This document shows positions 18,812 through 27,548 of a stretch of 64,000 nucleotides of DNA, in pieces; the stretch's first letter is position 1, and each line of letters starts with the position of its first letter. This DNA comes from Pseudomonas multiresinivorans. GTDB taxonomy: Bacteria > Pseudomonadota > Gammaproteobacteria > Pseudomonadales > Pseudomonadaceae. The notes beneath the pieces were generated by a model, which saw only the letters and a program-made list of their open reading frames with translations, was not told the DNA's origin and searched no databases. The stretch covers positions 992,001-1,056,000 of the forward strand of contig NZ_CP048833.1 in the NCBI RefSeq assembly GCF_012971725.1, read 5' to 3'. A program made the position numbers and the translations under genes.

Positions 18812-20110
18812 ATGCACGACTACGTCAACTGGCTGCGCCACGCCTCCCCCTACATCAACTCGCACCGGGACTGCACCTTCGTGGTGATGCTCCCCGGCGA
18901 GGGCGTCGAAGATCCCAATTTCGGCAATATCGTCCACGACCTGGTGCTGCTGCACAGCCTGGGTGTGCGCCTGGTGCTGGTGCACGGCTCGCGCCCGCAG
19001 ATCGAAGCGCGCCTGGCCCAGCACGGGCTGGCGCCGCGCTTCCATCGCGGCCTGCGGGTGACCGATGCGCCGACCCTGGGCTGCGTGATCGACGCGGTGG
19101 GCAGCCTGCGCATCACCATCGAGGCACGCTTGTCGATGGATATGGCCGCCTCGCCCATGCAGGGCTCGCGCATGCGTGTGACCTCGGGCAACTTCGTCAC
19201 CGCCCGGCCGATCGGCGTGGTCGATGGCATCGACTACCACCACACCGGCGAAGTCCGCCGGATTGACCGCAAGGGCATCAATCGCCAGCTCGACGAGCGC
19301 AGCATCGTACTGCTCTCGCCGCTGGGTTATTCACCCACCGGGGAAATCTTCAACCTCGCCTGCGAGGACGTGGCCATGCGCGCGGCCATCGACCTGGGCG
19401 CGGACAAACTGATTCTCTACGGGGCCGAACGCGGCCTGATGGACGAGGCCGGCAAGCTGGTGCGCGAGTTGCGCCCGCAGCAGGTGCCCGCGCATCTGGA
19501 GCGCCTCGGGTCGAGTTATCAGGGCGAGTTGCTCGACGCCGCCGCCCAGGCCTGCCGCGCGGGTGTGCGGCGCAGCCATATTGTCAGCTACACCGAGGAC
19601 GGCTCGCTGCTGTCGGAACTGTTCACCCGCACCGGCAACGGCACCCTGGTGGCGCAGGAACAGTTCGAGCAGCTGCGCGAAGCGGGCATCGAGGACGTTG
19701 GCGGATTGCTGGAGCTGATTCGTCCGCTGGAAGAGCAGGGCATCCTGGTGCGTCGTTCCCGCGAGGTACTGGAACGCGAGATCGAGCAGTTCAGCATCGT
19801 CGAGCGCGAAGGGCTGATCATCGCCTGCGCTGCGCTCTATCCCATCGCCGATTCCGACGCGGGCGAGCTGGCATGCCTGGCGGTGAATCCGGAGTACCGC
19901 CACGGCGGACGCGGCGACGACCTGCTGGAGCGTATCGAACAGCGCGCGCGCAACCTGGGACTGAAAACCCTTTATGTGCTCACCACCCGGACAGCCCACT
20001 GGTTCCGTGAGCGTGGCTTCCAGCCCAGCAGCGTCGAGCGCCTGCCGGCGGCGCGGGCGTCGCTGTACAACTACCAGCGCAATTCCCAGGTGTTCGAGAA
20101 GACGCTCTGA
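18812..20110 (+). CDS. argA: N-acetylglutamate synthase
   Basis: This 432-residue enzyme acetylates glutamate with acetyl-CoA, the committed step of arginine synthesis and usually feedback-inhibited by arginine. An amino-acid-kinase-like domain (about residues 20-285; VLVHGSRPQIEARL, DYHHTGEVRRID) carries the regulatory arginine site. A GNAT acetyltransferase domain follows (about 290-432; ELACLAVNPEYRHGGRGDDLLERIE). The length equals that of Pseudomonas ArgA. The start codon has only a weak ribosome site (ACAGG), which lies in potential RNA structure. The stop codon ends one base before the stop of the opposing RMF-like gene, so the two 3' ends abut with no spacer. Confidence 0.95.
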   Translation: MHDYVNWLRHASPYINSHRDCTFVVMLPGEGVEDPNFGNIVHDLVLLHSLGVRLVLVHGSRPQIEARLAQHGLAPRFHRGLRVTDAPTLGCVIDAVGSLRITIEARLSMDMAASPMQGSRMRVTSGNFVTARPIGVVDGIDYHHTGEVRRIDRKGINRQLDERSIVLLSPLGYSPTGEIFNLACEDVAMRAAIDLGADKLILYGAERGLMDEAGKLVRELRPQQVPAHLERLGSSYQGELLDAAAQACRAGVRRSHIVSYTEDGSLLSELFTRTGNGTLVAQEQFEQLREAGIEDVGGLLELIRPLEEQGILVRRSREVLEREIEQFSIVEREGLIIACAALYPIADSDAGELACLAVNPEYRHGGRGDDLLERIEQRARNLGLKTLYVLTTRTAHWFRERGFQPSSVERLPAARASLYNYQRNSQVFEKTL

Positions 20111-20377
20111 TCAGATCCGCTCTTTGCCGGATACCGAATGCCTGATCTGCACACTGAGCCGCGGCGCCGGGCCTGGCTCTGCGCCGGGCCTGGCCTGTTC
20201 CTCCTGCTGCCGCTGGCGCAGCCGATCGCCGCCGTCGCGCCAGCCGGCTTCCCAACTGGCCGCGAGAATTTCATGTAGCGGACAGCGCGGGGCGCGGCCG
20301 AGCAGCGCTTTCAGGTAGCCTTGCCGGTAGGCGACTTCCAGCTGATGGAGTGTCCAGGAGGGGGAGTGGGGGGACAT
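20111..20377 (-). CDS. RMF-family small protein (ribosome modulation factor-like)
   Basis: This is an 88-residue basic protein. Residues about 14-50 match the ribosome modulation factor pattern: AYRQGY (Gly20-Tyr21), LLGR (Gly27-Arg28), RCP (Cys32-Pro33), and SWEAGWRDG with Trp42 and the GWR block at 45-47. RMF converts 70S ribosomes to inactive 100S dimers in stationary phase. The same fold family includes CrpP-type proteins, so the role here may differ. The C-terminal roughly 35 residues are Gln/Arg/Pro-rich and not conserved. AGGAAA precedes the ATG. It is convergent with argA with zero spacing. Pseudomonas normally carries its main rmf elsewhere, so this is probably a paralogue. Confidence 0.65.
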   Translation of the reverse strand: MSPHSPSWTLHQLEVAYRQGYLKALLGRAPRCPLHEILAASWEAGWRDGGDRLRQRQQEEQARPGAEPGPAPRLSVQIRHSVSGKERI

Positions 20378-20515
20378 GCGCGCTTTCCTGCGAGGTCTTG
20401 CGCGGATCGCGCCGGCCGGGGCCGGGCGATCCGCAGGGAGGGAGGATTCTCCCCCCGCCCCCGCAGGTTGCCGATCAGAACTCTATGAGCTGCATGTCAG
20501 CGATTTCTTGCACCG

Positions 20516-22102
20516 TCAGACGCTGAGCAGGCCCAGGATGCTCGCCTGATACGCGGCGACGAAGGTGTCGAAATCGCCTTCGGGCTGCTTCTCCAGCTCC
20601 GCCTGTTCGGCCAGGGATTCGCTGGCCATGCTCTCGAAGCGCGCCTGCTCCTCGGTCGGCAGCGGTTCGCCCCGCAGGGTGGCGGCATGCTGGCGGCTGT
20701 AGCGCAGGGCGAAGGCCTCGAAGCTCTCGCCGCGCTCGCGCATTTCCGCCAGGACCTTCGCCGAAGGCGTCAGGCTTGCGTCGGCAACCTTGGCGCGCTG
20801 CTCGGCCAGACTCTGTGCGTGCAGGCCCGTGCCATTGGCGCGGTCGAGCAGTTCGATGATCGGCGCGATGCCGGCGAGCAGGGCGTTCGCCCAGTCCTTC
20901 ATCTCGATCTGCTGGCCACCGCGCTCCAGCTTCAGGCCGGGGCGACGACCTTCCTTGACCACCTTGAGGAAGTTGCTGGTGGCCGCGCCGCACTCGCAAC
21001 CGCCCAGCGGCGGGCTGTCGGACAGCGCGCAGTAGAGCAGGAAGGCGTCGAGGAAGCGCGCCTCGGTGACGTCGATGCCCAGCGGCAGGAAGGGGTTGAT
21101 GTCCAGGCAGCGTGCCTCGACGTACTGCACGCCACGGGCCATCAGCGCCTGGATCGGGCGTTCGCCGGTGTAGGTGACGCGTTTCGGGCGGATGCTCGAG
21201 TAGTACTCGTTCTCGATCTGCAGGATGTTGGTGTTGAGCTGCACCCACTCGCCATCGACCTTGGTGCCGACCTTCTCGTACGGCGCGTACGGCGTGCTCA
21301 CCGCGCGGCGCAGGCTGTCGATGTAGCTGTCCAGATCGTTGTAGCAGGGCGTCAGGCCGGCCTGGGCGTTGTTCTGGTAGCCCAGGTCGCTCATGCGCAG
21401 GCTGGTGGCGTAGGGCAGGTAGAGCGTGTGTTCGTCGAAGGCTTCCAGGCCGTGCGGGCGGCCGCGCAGGAAGCCGGCGTCCAGCGCCGGCGAGGCACCG
21501 AACAGGTACATCAGCAGCCAGCTGTAGCGGCGGAAGTTGCGGATCATCGCGATGTAGCGGTGCGACTGGAAATCCCGCGCGCTCTTCTCGCTGCCTTCGT
21601 CCTGGCGCAGCAGCTCCCAGATGCCCTCGGGCAGGGAGAAGTTGTAGTGGATGCCTGCGATGCACTGCATGGTCTTGCCGTAACGCAGGGCCAGGCCCTT
21701 GCGGTAGACGTACTTCAGGCGGCCGATGTGCGAGCTGCCGTAGCGGGCGATCGGGATGGTCTCTTCATCCGGCAGCTCGCAGGGCATGGATGGGCTCCAC
21801 AGGTATTCGCCGTCGAGTTTGCCGCTGGCGAAGCGGTGGATTTCTCCCAGTTCATCCAGGGTCTTCTCGACGCTGGTGGAGGTCGGCGTGATGAACTCCA
21901 GCAGCGACTCGGAGTAGTCCGTGGTGATCTGCGGGTTGGTCAACGCCGAGCCCAGGGCGCGCGGATGCGGGGTCAGGGCAAGCTTGCCGCGCTCGTCGAC
22001 GCGCAGGCATTCGCGCTCGATACCGTGCAGGCACTGGGTGAGCAGGGACAGGTTGGCGGCATCGCCCAGCAGGGCCAGGCGGCGGGAAAGTTGGTCGCTC
22101 AA
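20516..22102 (-). CDS. gshA: Glutamate-cysteine ligase
   Basis: This 528-residue cytosolic enzyme joins glutamate and cysteine, the first and limiting step of glutathione synthesis. It is the gammaproteobacterial GshA type, with an N-terminal [21 protein letters not shown] segment (about residues 27-47) and [13 protein letters not shown] (acidic metal-binding site). The [18 protein letters not shown] and [13 protein letters not shown] blocks complete the active site. The length is typical. It is preceded by a 166-bp spacer and a thioesterase gene on the same strand. About 140 bp of GC-rich sequence with no recognisable feature separates it from the RMF-like gene downstream. Confidence 0.96.
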   Translation of the reverse strand: MSDQLSRRLALLGDAANLSLLTQCLHGIERECLRVDERGKLALTPHPRALGSALTNPQITTDYSESLLEFITPTSTSVEKTLDELGEIHRFASGKLDGEYLWSPSMPCELPDEETIPIARYGSSHIGRLKYVYRKGLALRYGKTMQCIAGIHYNFSLPEGIWELLRQDEGSEKSARDFQSHRYIAMIRNFRRYSWLLMYLFGASPALDAGFLRGRPHGLEAFDEHTLYLPYATSLRMSDLGYQNNAQAGLTPCYNDLDSYIDSLRRAVSTPYAPYEKVGTKVDGEWVQLNTNILQIENEYYSSIRPKRVTYTGERPIQALMARGVQYVEARCLDINPFLPLGIDVTEARFLDAFLLYCALSDSPPLGGCECGAATSNFLKVVKEGRRPGLKLERGGQQIEMKDWANALLAGIAPIIELLDRANGTGLHAQSLAEQRAKVADASLTPSAKVLAEMRERGESFEAFALRYSRQHAATLRGEPLPTEEQARFESMASESLAEQAELEKQPEGDFDTFVAAYQASILGLLSV

Positions 22103-22268
22103 GTTGGAAGTCCTTCACACGGCAATCGCCCCACTATGGGGGTGGACTGGGCGGTCTACAAGGGGAGAACACAACCGGCGTGGTCGCCTGGCTTCATCGA
22201 GGCGCTGCGCCGGCGCCCGCAAATCCGGGGCTCCGGCGTACAGCATAGGTCAGTTGTCGCGGCGCGAA

Positions 22269-22658
22269 TTACAGCTGGGCGAAGGTGCCTTGTCCCTTGG
22301 CGACCAGCTTGTCACCCTGGTGGATGTCGGCCTCGACCACCAGCGAGCGCCGCCCTGCATGCAGGACTTTCGCTACACAGCGCACTTCGCCCTCGGCGAC
22401 CGCGCGGATGTAGTTGATCTTGCATTCCAGGGTGACGCTCTGCCGGTCGAAACCATGGGCGCTGGAGCAGGCCAGGCCCATGGTCATGTCCATCAGCGTG
22501 AAGAGCGCGCCGCCGTGCATGACGTTGCCGCGATTGCGCAGGTGCTCGGCCATCGGCAGCAGCACCTCGGCTTCGCCGTCGGCGACACGGATCGGCTGCA
22601 CGCCAAGGGTGTCGCTGAAGCGGCTGATCATCAGCTCGCGGGCGGGCATCTCGCTCAT
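22269..22658 (-). CDS. PaaI-type hotdog thioesterase
   Basis: This 129-residue protein has the hotdog-fold thioesterase signature NRGNVMHGGALFTLMDMTMGLA (split across about residues 42-63), with the HGG turn and an acidic residue on the central helix. CKINYIRAV and VVEADIHQGDKLVAKGQGTF follow. Such PaaI/YbgC-like enzymes hydrolyse small acyl- or aryl-CoA esters; the substrate is not predictable. It lies between tex and gshA on the same strand, with nine bases separating the tex stop from its start. It is therefore probably transcribed with tex. Confidence 0.85.
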   Translation of the reverse strand: MSEMPARELMISRFSDTLGVQPIRVADGEAEVLLPMAEHLRNRGNVMHGGALFTLMDMTMGLACSSAHGFDRQSVTLECKINYIRAVAEGEVRCVAKVLHAGRRSLVVEADIHQGDKLVAKGQGTFAQL

Positions 22659-22667
22659 GGACCTTCC

Positions 22668-25007
22668 TTACTTCTTCTTCAGTTGCTTGGCGTTGGCGAA
22701 CAGCGAGGCCATGGCGTTGTTCGCCGGGGCCTTCTCCTGCTGGCGCGGAGCGCTGCGTTCGCCACGCGGCGCGCCGTTGCCGGGGCGGCCGCCGCCACGC
22801 GGGCCTTCGACCTTCTCGCCGGGGGTGTCGCCCATGCGCATGGACAGGCCGACGCGGTTGCGCGGGATGTCCACTTCCATGACCTTCACCTTGACGATGT
22901 CACCGGCCTTGACCACTTCGTACGGGTCCTTGACGAACTTCTCCGACAGCGCGGAGATGTGCACCAGGCCGTCCTGGTGGACGCCGATGTCGACGAAGGC
23001 GCCGAAGTTGGTGACGTTGGTCACCACGCCTTCGAGCACCATGCCGGGGGTGAGGTCCTTCAGGCTCTCGACGCCTTCCTGGAATTCGGCGGTCTTGAAC
23101 TCCGGGCGCGGGTCGCGGCCGGGCTTGTCGAGTTCCTTGAGGATGTCGGTGACGGTGGGCAGGCCGAACTGCTCGTCGGTGAACTTCTTCGGGTCCAGGC
23201 GCTTGAGGAAGCCCGAGTCGCCGATCAGCGAACGCACGTCGCGGCCGGTGTCGGCGGCGATGCGCTGTACCAGCGGGTAGGTTTCCGGGTGGACCGCGGA
23301 GGCGTCCAGCGGGTTGTCGCCGTTCATCACGCGGAGGAAGCCGGCGGCCTGCTCGAAGGTCTTCTCGCCCAGACGGCTGACTTTCTTCAGCTCGTCGCGG
23401 GTCTTGAAGGCGCCGTTGGCGTCGCGGTGCGCGACGATGTTCTGCGCCAGGGTGCTGTTCAGGCCGGAGATGCGCGCCAGCAGGGCGGCGGAGGCGGTGT
23501 TGACGTCCACGCCGACGGCGTTCACGCAGTCTTCCACCACCGCGTCCAGGCTGCGCGCGAGCTGCAGCTGGGACACGTCATGCTGGTACTGGCCGACGCC
23601 GATGGACTTCGGTTCGATCTTCACCAGCTCGGCCAGCGGGTCCTGCAGGCGGCGGGCGATGGAGACGGCGCCGCGCAGCGACACGTCCAGCTCCGGGAAT
23701 TCCTTGGCGGCCAGCTCGGACGCCGAGTACACCGAAGCACCGGCCTCGCTGACCATGATCTTGGTGCACTTGAGCGCCGGGTATTTCTTGATCAGCTCGG
23801 CGGCCAGCTTGTCGGTTTCGCGGCTGGCGGTGCCGTTGCCGATGGCGATCAGCTCCACCTGATGCTTGGCGCACAGCGCGGCGAGCACGGCGATGGTCTG
23901 GTCCCACTGGTTCTTCGGTACGTGCGGGTAGACGGTGGCGGTGTCCAGCAGCTTGCCGGTGGCATCGACCACGGCGACCTTCACGCCGGTGCGCAGGCCC
24001 GGGTCCAGGCCCAGGGTGGCGCGCGGGCCGGCCGGGGCCGCCAGCAGCAGGTCGTGCAGGTTGCGGGCGAAGACGTTGATCGCCTCGAGGTCGGCGCCTT
24101 CGCGCAGCTCGCCCAGCAGGTCGGTTTCCAGGTGGGTGTAGAGCTTGACCTTCCAGGTCCAGCGCACCACTTCGGAGAGCCACTTGTCTGCTGCGCGACC
24201 CTGGTTGGCGATGCCGAAGCGCTCGCCAATCATGATCTCGCAGGGGTGCGAGGTGCCCGGCAGCTCTTCGCCGACCTTCAGGGCGACGCTGAGGATGCCC
24301 TCGTTGCGGCCCCGGAAGATCGCTAGTGCACGGTGCGACGGGGCGTTCTTCAGCGGTTCGTCGTGCTCGAAGTAGTCGCTGAACTTGGCGCCTTCGGTTT
24401 CCTTGCCCGGCACCATGCGCGCGGTCAGGGTGGCGTTGTCCTTGAGGAAGCTGCGCAGGCGGTCGAGCAGCGTGGCGTCCTCGGCGAAGCGTTCCATGAG
24501 GATGTACTTGGCACCTTCGAGCACGGCCTTGGTGTCGGCGAAGCCCTTCTCGGCATCGACAAAGCGCGCGGCTTCGGTTTCCGGGGTCAGGCTCGGGTCG
24601 GCGAACAGCGCATCGGCCAGTTCGCCCAGGCCGGCTTCCAGGGCGATCTGGCCCTTGGTACGGCGCTTCTGCTTATAGGGCAGGTAGAGGTCTTCGAGGC
24701 GGGTCTTGGTGTCGGCCAGGTTGATCTCGCGGGCCAGTTCCGGGGTCAGCTTGCCTTGCTCCTCGATGCTGGCGAGGATCGCGCCACGGCGCTCGTCCAG
24801 TTCGCGCAGGTAGCGCAGGCGCTCTTCGAGCATGCGCAACTGGGTGTCATCCAGGCTGCCGGTGACTTCTTTCCGGTAACGGGCGATGAAGGGGACGGTG
24901 GAGCCTTCATCGAGCAGGGCGACGGCAGCGGCGACTTGCTGCGGTTGAACGCGGCCGGAGGGCAGTGCGGAAAGCTCTTCGGCGATACGGGTGTTGATGC
25001 TGTCCAT
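22668..25007 (-). CDS. tex: Tex transcription accessory protein
   Basis: This 779-residue cytosolic RNA-binding protein is essential in some pathogens and affects transcription and toxin expression. Domains in order are: N-terminal helical region (about 1-320); YqgF/RNase H-like fold with [17 protein letters not shown] (about 325-450); helix-hairpin-helix segments ([15 protein letters not shown], about 495-560); and a C-terminal S1 domain with [16 protein letters not shown] (about 645-720). A Gly/Arg-rich and basic tail follows. The start is [12 protein letters not shown]; the longer frame would add unconserved residues. A perfect -10 hexamer lies about 100 bp upstream. It is divergent from amgR. 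Confidence 0.96.
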   Translation of the reverse strand: MDSINTRIAEELSALPSGRVQPQQVAAAVALLDEGSTVPFIARYRKEVTGSLDDTQLRMLEERLRYLRELDERRGAILASIEEQGKLTPELAREINLADTKTRLEDLYLPYKQKRRTKGQIALEAGLGELADALFADPSLTPETEAARFVDAEKGFADTKAVLEGAKYILMERFAEDATLLDRLRSFLKDNATLTARMVPGKETEGAKFSDYFEHDEPLKNAPSHRALAIFRGRNEGILSVALKVGEELPGTSHPCEIMIGERFGIANQGRAADKWLSEVVRWTWKVKLYTHLETDLLGELREGADLEAINVFARNLHDLLLAAPAGPRATLGLDPGLRTGVKVAVVDATGKLLDTATVYPHVPKNQWDQTIAVLAALCAKHQVELIAIGNGTASRETDKLAAELIKKYPALKCTKIMVSEAGASVYSASELAAKEFPELDVSLRGAVSIARRLQDPLAELVKIEPKSIGVGQYQHDVSQLQLARSLDAVVEDCVNAVGVDVNTASAALLARISGLNSTLAQNIVAHRDANGAFKTRDELKKVSRLGEKTFEQAAGFLRVMNGDNPLDASAVHPETYPLVQRIAADTGRDVRSLIGDSGFLKRLDPKKFTDEQFGLPTVTDILKELDKPGRDPRPEFKTAEFQEGVESLKDLTPGMVLEGVVTNVTNFGAFVDIGVHQDGLVHISALSEKFVKDPYEVVKAGDIVKVKVMEVDIPRNRVGLSMRMGDTPGEKVEGPRGGGRPGNGAPRGERSAPRQQEKAPANNAMASLFANAKQLKKK

Positions 25008-25106
25008 GAATCCACCTGACAAAACAATCGAATTACGGGACGTCAGGACCGGGGTTCCCGGCCTCACGACAGGCTCTGTGACAACGCCCCGCCGCAAAAG
25101 CGCCGC

Positions 25107-25112
25107 ATTATA
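25107..25112 (-). promoter_or_regulatory. Candidate tex -10 element
   Basis: TATAAT reads perfectly on the minus strand at 25112-25107, 100 bases before the tex start. No good -35 is present at 16-18 bp, so only the -10 is proposed. Confidence 0.3.
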
Positions 25113-25230
25113 CCCACGACAATTTCACCGGGTGGGCGGCTGGTCGGGGAAAAATCTGCTAACAATGGACAAGCCGTGATGCGCGGCTGCTGGGCGATAA
25201 TGCCCGCCGAATCAGATTCTGGGAGTTTCC

Positions 25231-25971
25231 ATGAGCAACGCTGCCACCCTGCCCGAAGGCGAAAAGATCCTCGTGGTCGATGACGACGCGCGCCTGCGCC
25301 GTCTGCTGGAGCGCTTCCTCGATGAGCAGGGTTACCGTGTCCGCGCCGTCGAAAACACCGAGCAGATGGACCGTCTGCTGGCCCGCGAGCTGTTCCAGCT
25401 GGTGGTGCTGGACCTGATGATGCCGGGCGAGGATGGCCTCTCGGCGTGCAAGCGCCTGCGCGAGTCGAACAACCAGATCCCGATCATCATGCTCACCGCC
25501 AAGGGCGACGAGACCAGCCGCATCTCGGGCCTGGAGCAGGGCGCCGACGACTACCTGGCCAAGCCGTTCAACCCGCGCGAGCTGCTGGCGCGGATCAAGG
25601 CCGTGCTGCGCCGCCAGGCGCCGCTGGTGCCGGGCGCGCCGGCGGGTGAGGACGAGATCGTCACCTTCGGCGACTACGAACTGCACCTGGCGACCCGCGA
25701 GCTGAAGAAGGGTGAGGAAGTGCACATGCTCACCACCGGTGAGTTCGCCGTGCTCAAGGCCCTGGTGCAGCACGCCCGCGAGCCGCTGACCCGCGACAAG
25801 CTGATGAACCTGGCCCGCGGCCGCGAATGGGACGCCCTGGAGCGCTCCATCGACGTGCAGATTTCCCGCCTGCGCCGGCTGATCGAGCCCGATCCGTCGA
25901 AGCCGCGCTACATCCAGACCGTCTGGGGCGTGGGCTACGTATTCGTGCCGGATGGCTCCGCGCGCAAGTGA
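25231..25971 (+). CDS. amgR: OmpR-family response regulator AmgR
   Basis: This is a 246-residue two-component regulator. The receiver domain is residues about 12-125, with the acidic pocket VVDDD (17-19), phospho-acceptor Asp61 in VLDLMMPGEDG, the conserved LTAKG threonine and KPFNPREL lysine. The OmpR/PhoB winged-helix DNA-binding domain spans about 145-240 (LTTGEFAVLKALVQHAREPLTRDKL, RLRRLIEPDPSKPRYIQTVWGVGYVF). In P. aeruginosa the AmgRS pair responds to membrane-protein stress and governs aminoglycoside tolerance. The sensor gene follows after 117 bp that contain a REP element. Confidence 0.93.
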   Translation: MSNAATLPEGEKILVVDDDARLRRLLERFLDEQGYRVRAVENTEQMDRLLARELFQLVVLDLMMPGEDGLSACKRLRESNNQIPIIMLTAKGDETSRISGLEQGADDYLAKPFNPRELLARIKAVLRRQAPLVPGAPAGEDEIVTFGDYELHLATRELKKGEEVHMLTTGEFAVLKALVQHAREPLTRDKLMNLARGREWDALERSIDVQISRLRRLIEPDPSKPRYIQTVWGVGYVFVPDGSARK

Positions 25972-25978
25972 TTCAACC

Positions 25979-26063
25979 TGTAGGAGCGAGGGGGACGCCC
26001 TCGTTCTTGCTCGCGAACAATGCCTCGCGCCGATGCGGGTTCGCGAGCAAGCTCGCTCCTACA
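25979..26063. repeat. REP element within the amgR-amgS operon
   Basis: A TGTAGGAGCGAG half with an altered core (GGGGGACGCCCTCGTTC inserted) faces an intact TTCGCGAGCAAGCTCGCTCC half. The spacing is close to that of the other REP pairs. It ends 26 bp before the amgS start and sits wholly between regulator and sensor genes. Confidence 0.85.
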
Positions 26064-26088
26064 ATTCGTGTTCCCTGGTAGTCCGTTC

Positions 26089-27408
26089 TTGAAAACACCC
26101 CTCTGGTTCCCGCAAAGCTTCTTCGCCCGCACCCTCTGGCTGGTGCTCATTGTCGTGCTGTTCTCCAAGGCACTGACCCTGGTCTACCTGCTGATGAACG
26201 AAGACATGCTGGTCGACCGCCAGTACAGCCACGGCGCAGCGCTGACCGTGCGCGCCTACTGGGCGGCCGATGAGAAATCGCGGGAGGCCATCGCCCAGTC
26301 CGCCGGGCTGAAGTGGGCGCCCCATGAGCAGGGGCAGCCGGAGGAAGTGCACTGGCCGTACACGGAAATCTTCCAGCGGCAGATGCGCATGGAGCTGGGC
26401 ATCGATACCGAGACGCGCCTGCGCATCCATCATCCGTCGATGCTCTGGGTGCGCGCACCGACCCTGGGCGATGGCTGGATCGGTGTACCGCTCTATCCGC
26501 ACCCACTGCGCGGCCAGCAGATCTGGAGCGTGCTGGGCTGGTTCCTCGGCATCGGCCTGTTGTCCACCGCGGCGGCGTGGATCTTCGTGCGGCAGCTCAG
26601 CCAGCCGCTCAAGCGCCTGGTCTTCGCCTCCCGCGAGTTCGGCAAGGGGCGCAGCGTGCGCCTGCCGCTGGGGCAGGAAACGCCCAGCGAGATGGCCGAG
26701 GTGTACCGCGCCTTCAACCAGATGGCCGACGATGTCGAGCAGGCCGGGCGCGAGCGCGAGCTGATGCTGGCCGGCGTCTCCCACGACTTGCGCACGCCAT
26801 TGACGCGCCTGCGCCTGTCGCTGGAGCTGATGCCCGAAAGCGACCGCGAGATGGTCGAGGACATGGTGCGTGACATCGAGGACATGGATGCCATCCTCGA
26901 CCAGTTCCTCGCCTTCATCCGCGATGGCCGCGACGAGCCGGTGGAGGAGGGTGACCTTGCCGACCTGATCCGCGAAGTCGCCGACGCCTTCAACCAGACC
27001 GGCAACCGCGTGCGTCTGTGCCTGGAGACGTTGCCGCTGTTCCGCTTCCGCCGCGTATCGATCAAGCGCCTGCTCGGCAACCTGATCGAGAACGGCCTCA
27101 ACCACGGCGGCGGCAAGGTCGAAGTGGCGGCCCACGTCGCCGGTGGCGGCGGTGCGCCCTATGTGGTGCTCAGCGTGCTGGATCGTGGCGCGGGCGTCGA
27201 TCCGCAGGAGCTGGACAACATCTTCAACCCCTTCTTCCGTGGCGACAAAGCGCGCGGCGGCAAGGGCACCGGCCTGGGGCTGGCGATCGTGAAGCGTATT
27301 GCCGAACAGCACGGTGGCAGCATCGAGCTGCGCAACCGCGAGGGCGGTGGCGTGGAAGCGCGCGTCTGCCTGCCGCTGGGCCTGCTGCTGCCGCGCGACG
27401 CGCATTGA
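26089..27408 (+). CDS. amgS: EnvZ-type sensor histidine kinase AmgS
   Basis: This 439-residue inner-membrane kinase has membrane helix 1 at about 13-35 and a periplasmic sensor at about 36-145. Membrane helix 2 is at about 146-168 and is followed by a HAMP domain (LSQPLKRLVFASREFGKGRSVRLPL, split) to about 220. The dimerisation histidine is His232 in GVSHDLRTPLTRL. The ATP-binding domain has N box LIENGLNHGGGKVE, G1 DRGAGVD and G2 GKGTGLGLAIVKR. The start is TTG at 26089, since KTPLWFPQSFFARTLWL matches the family N-terminus. The ATG at 26020 lies inside the REP element and is rejected. A weak ribosome site, rare start and intervening REP suggest low output relative to amgR. Confidence 0.9.
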   Translation: MKTPLWFPQSFFARTLWLVLIVVLFSKALTLVYLLMNEDMLVDRQYSHGAALTVRAYWAADEKSREAIAQSAGLKWAPHEQGQPEEVHWPYTEIFQRQMRMELGIDTETRLRIHHPSMLWVRAPTLGDGWIGVPLYPHPLRGQQIWSVLGWFLGIGLLSTAAAWIFVRQLSQPLKRLVFASREFGKGRSVRLPLGQETPSEMAEVYRAFNQMADDVEQAGRERELMLAGVSHDLRTPLTRLRLSLELMPESDREMVEDMVRDIEDMDAILDQFLAFIRDGRDEPVEEGDLADLIREVADAFNQTGNRVRLCLETLPLFRFRRVSIKRLLGNLIENGLNHGGGKVEVAAHVAGGGGAPYVVLSVLDRGAGVDPQELDNIFNPFFRGDKARGGKGTGLGLAIVKRIAEQHGGSIELRNREGGGVEARVCLPLGLLLPRDAH

Positions 27409-27548
27409 GAGCCTGCTTGCGATCTGCTGCGCGTCGGCATAACTGCGTTGAGGCCAGCCGAGAAGTGCTCATTGGCTGCAGTCAACTTCGCTTTCTCAGC
27501 TGTCCTCGCCTTGTTCTGCTCTAGCTCGCGAGATCGTAAACAGACTCT
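27408..27548. mobile_element. Small MITE-like element with 18-bp terminal inverted repeats
   Basis: The entire gap between convergent amgS and ldcA behaves as one unit. AGAGCCTGCTTGCGATCT (27408-27425) and the reverse complement of the right end (AGAGTCTGTTTACGATCT, 27548-27531) match at 15 of 18 positions, all differences being transitions. No coding sequence is inside. The left end supplies the last base of the amgS stop TGA and the right end the last two bases of the ldcA stop TAG. No clear target duplication is seen. The ends resemble those of IS5-group relics in Pseudomonas, but that is a recollection. Confidence 0.6.

Noticed and set aside
21921..24326. 801-codon plus-strand frame
   Set aside because: Antisense to tex and gshA; composition is that of a shadow frame.
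26020..26088. Upstream ATG extension of amgS
   Set aside because: The extra 23 codons lie in the REP element and are not part of the conserved kinase N-terminus.
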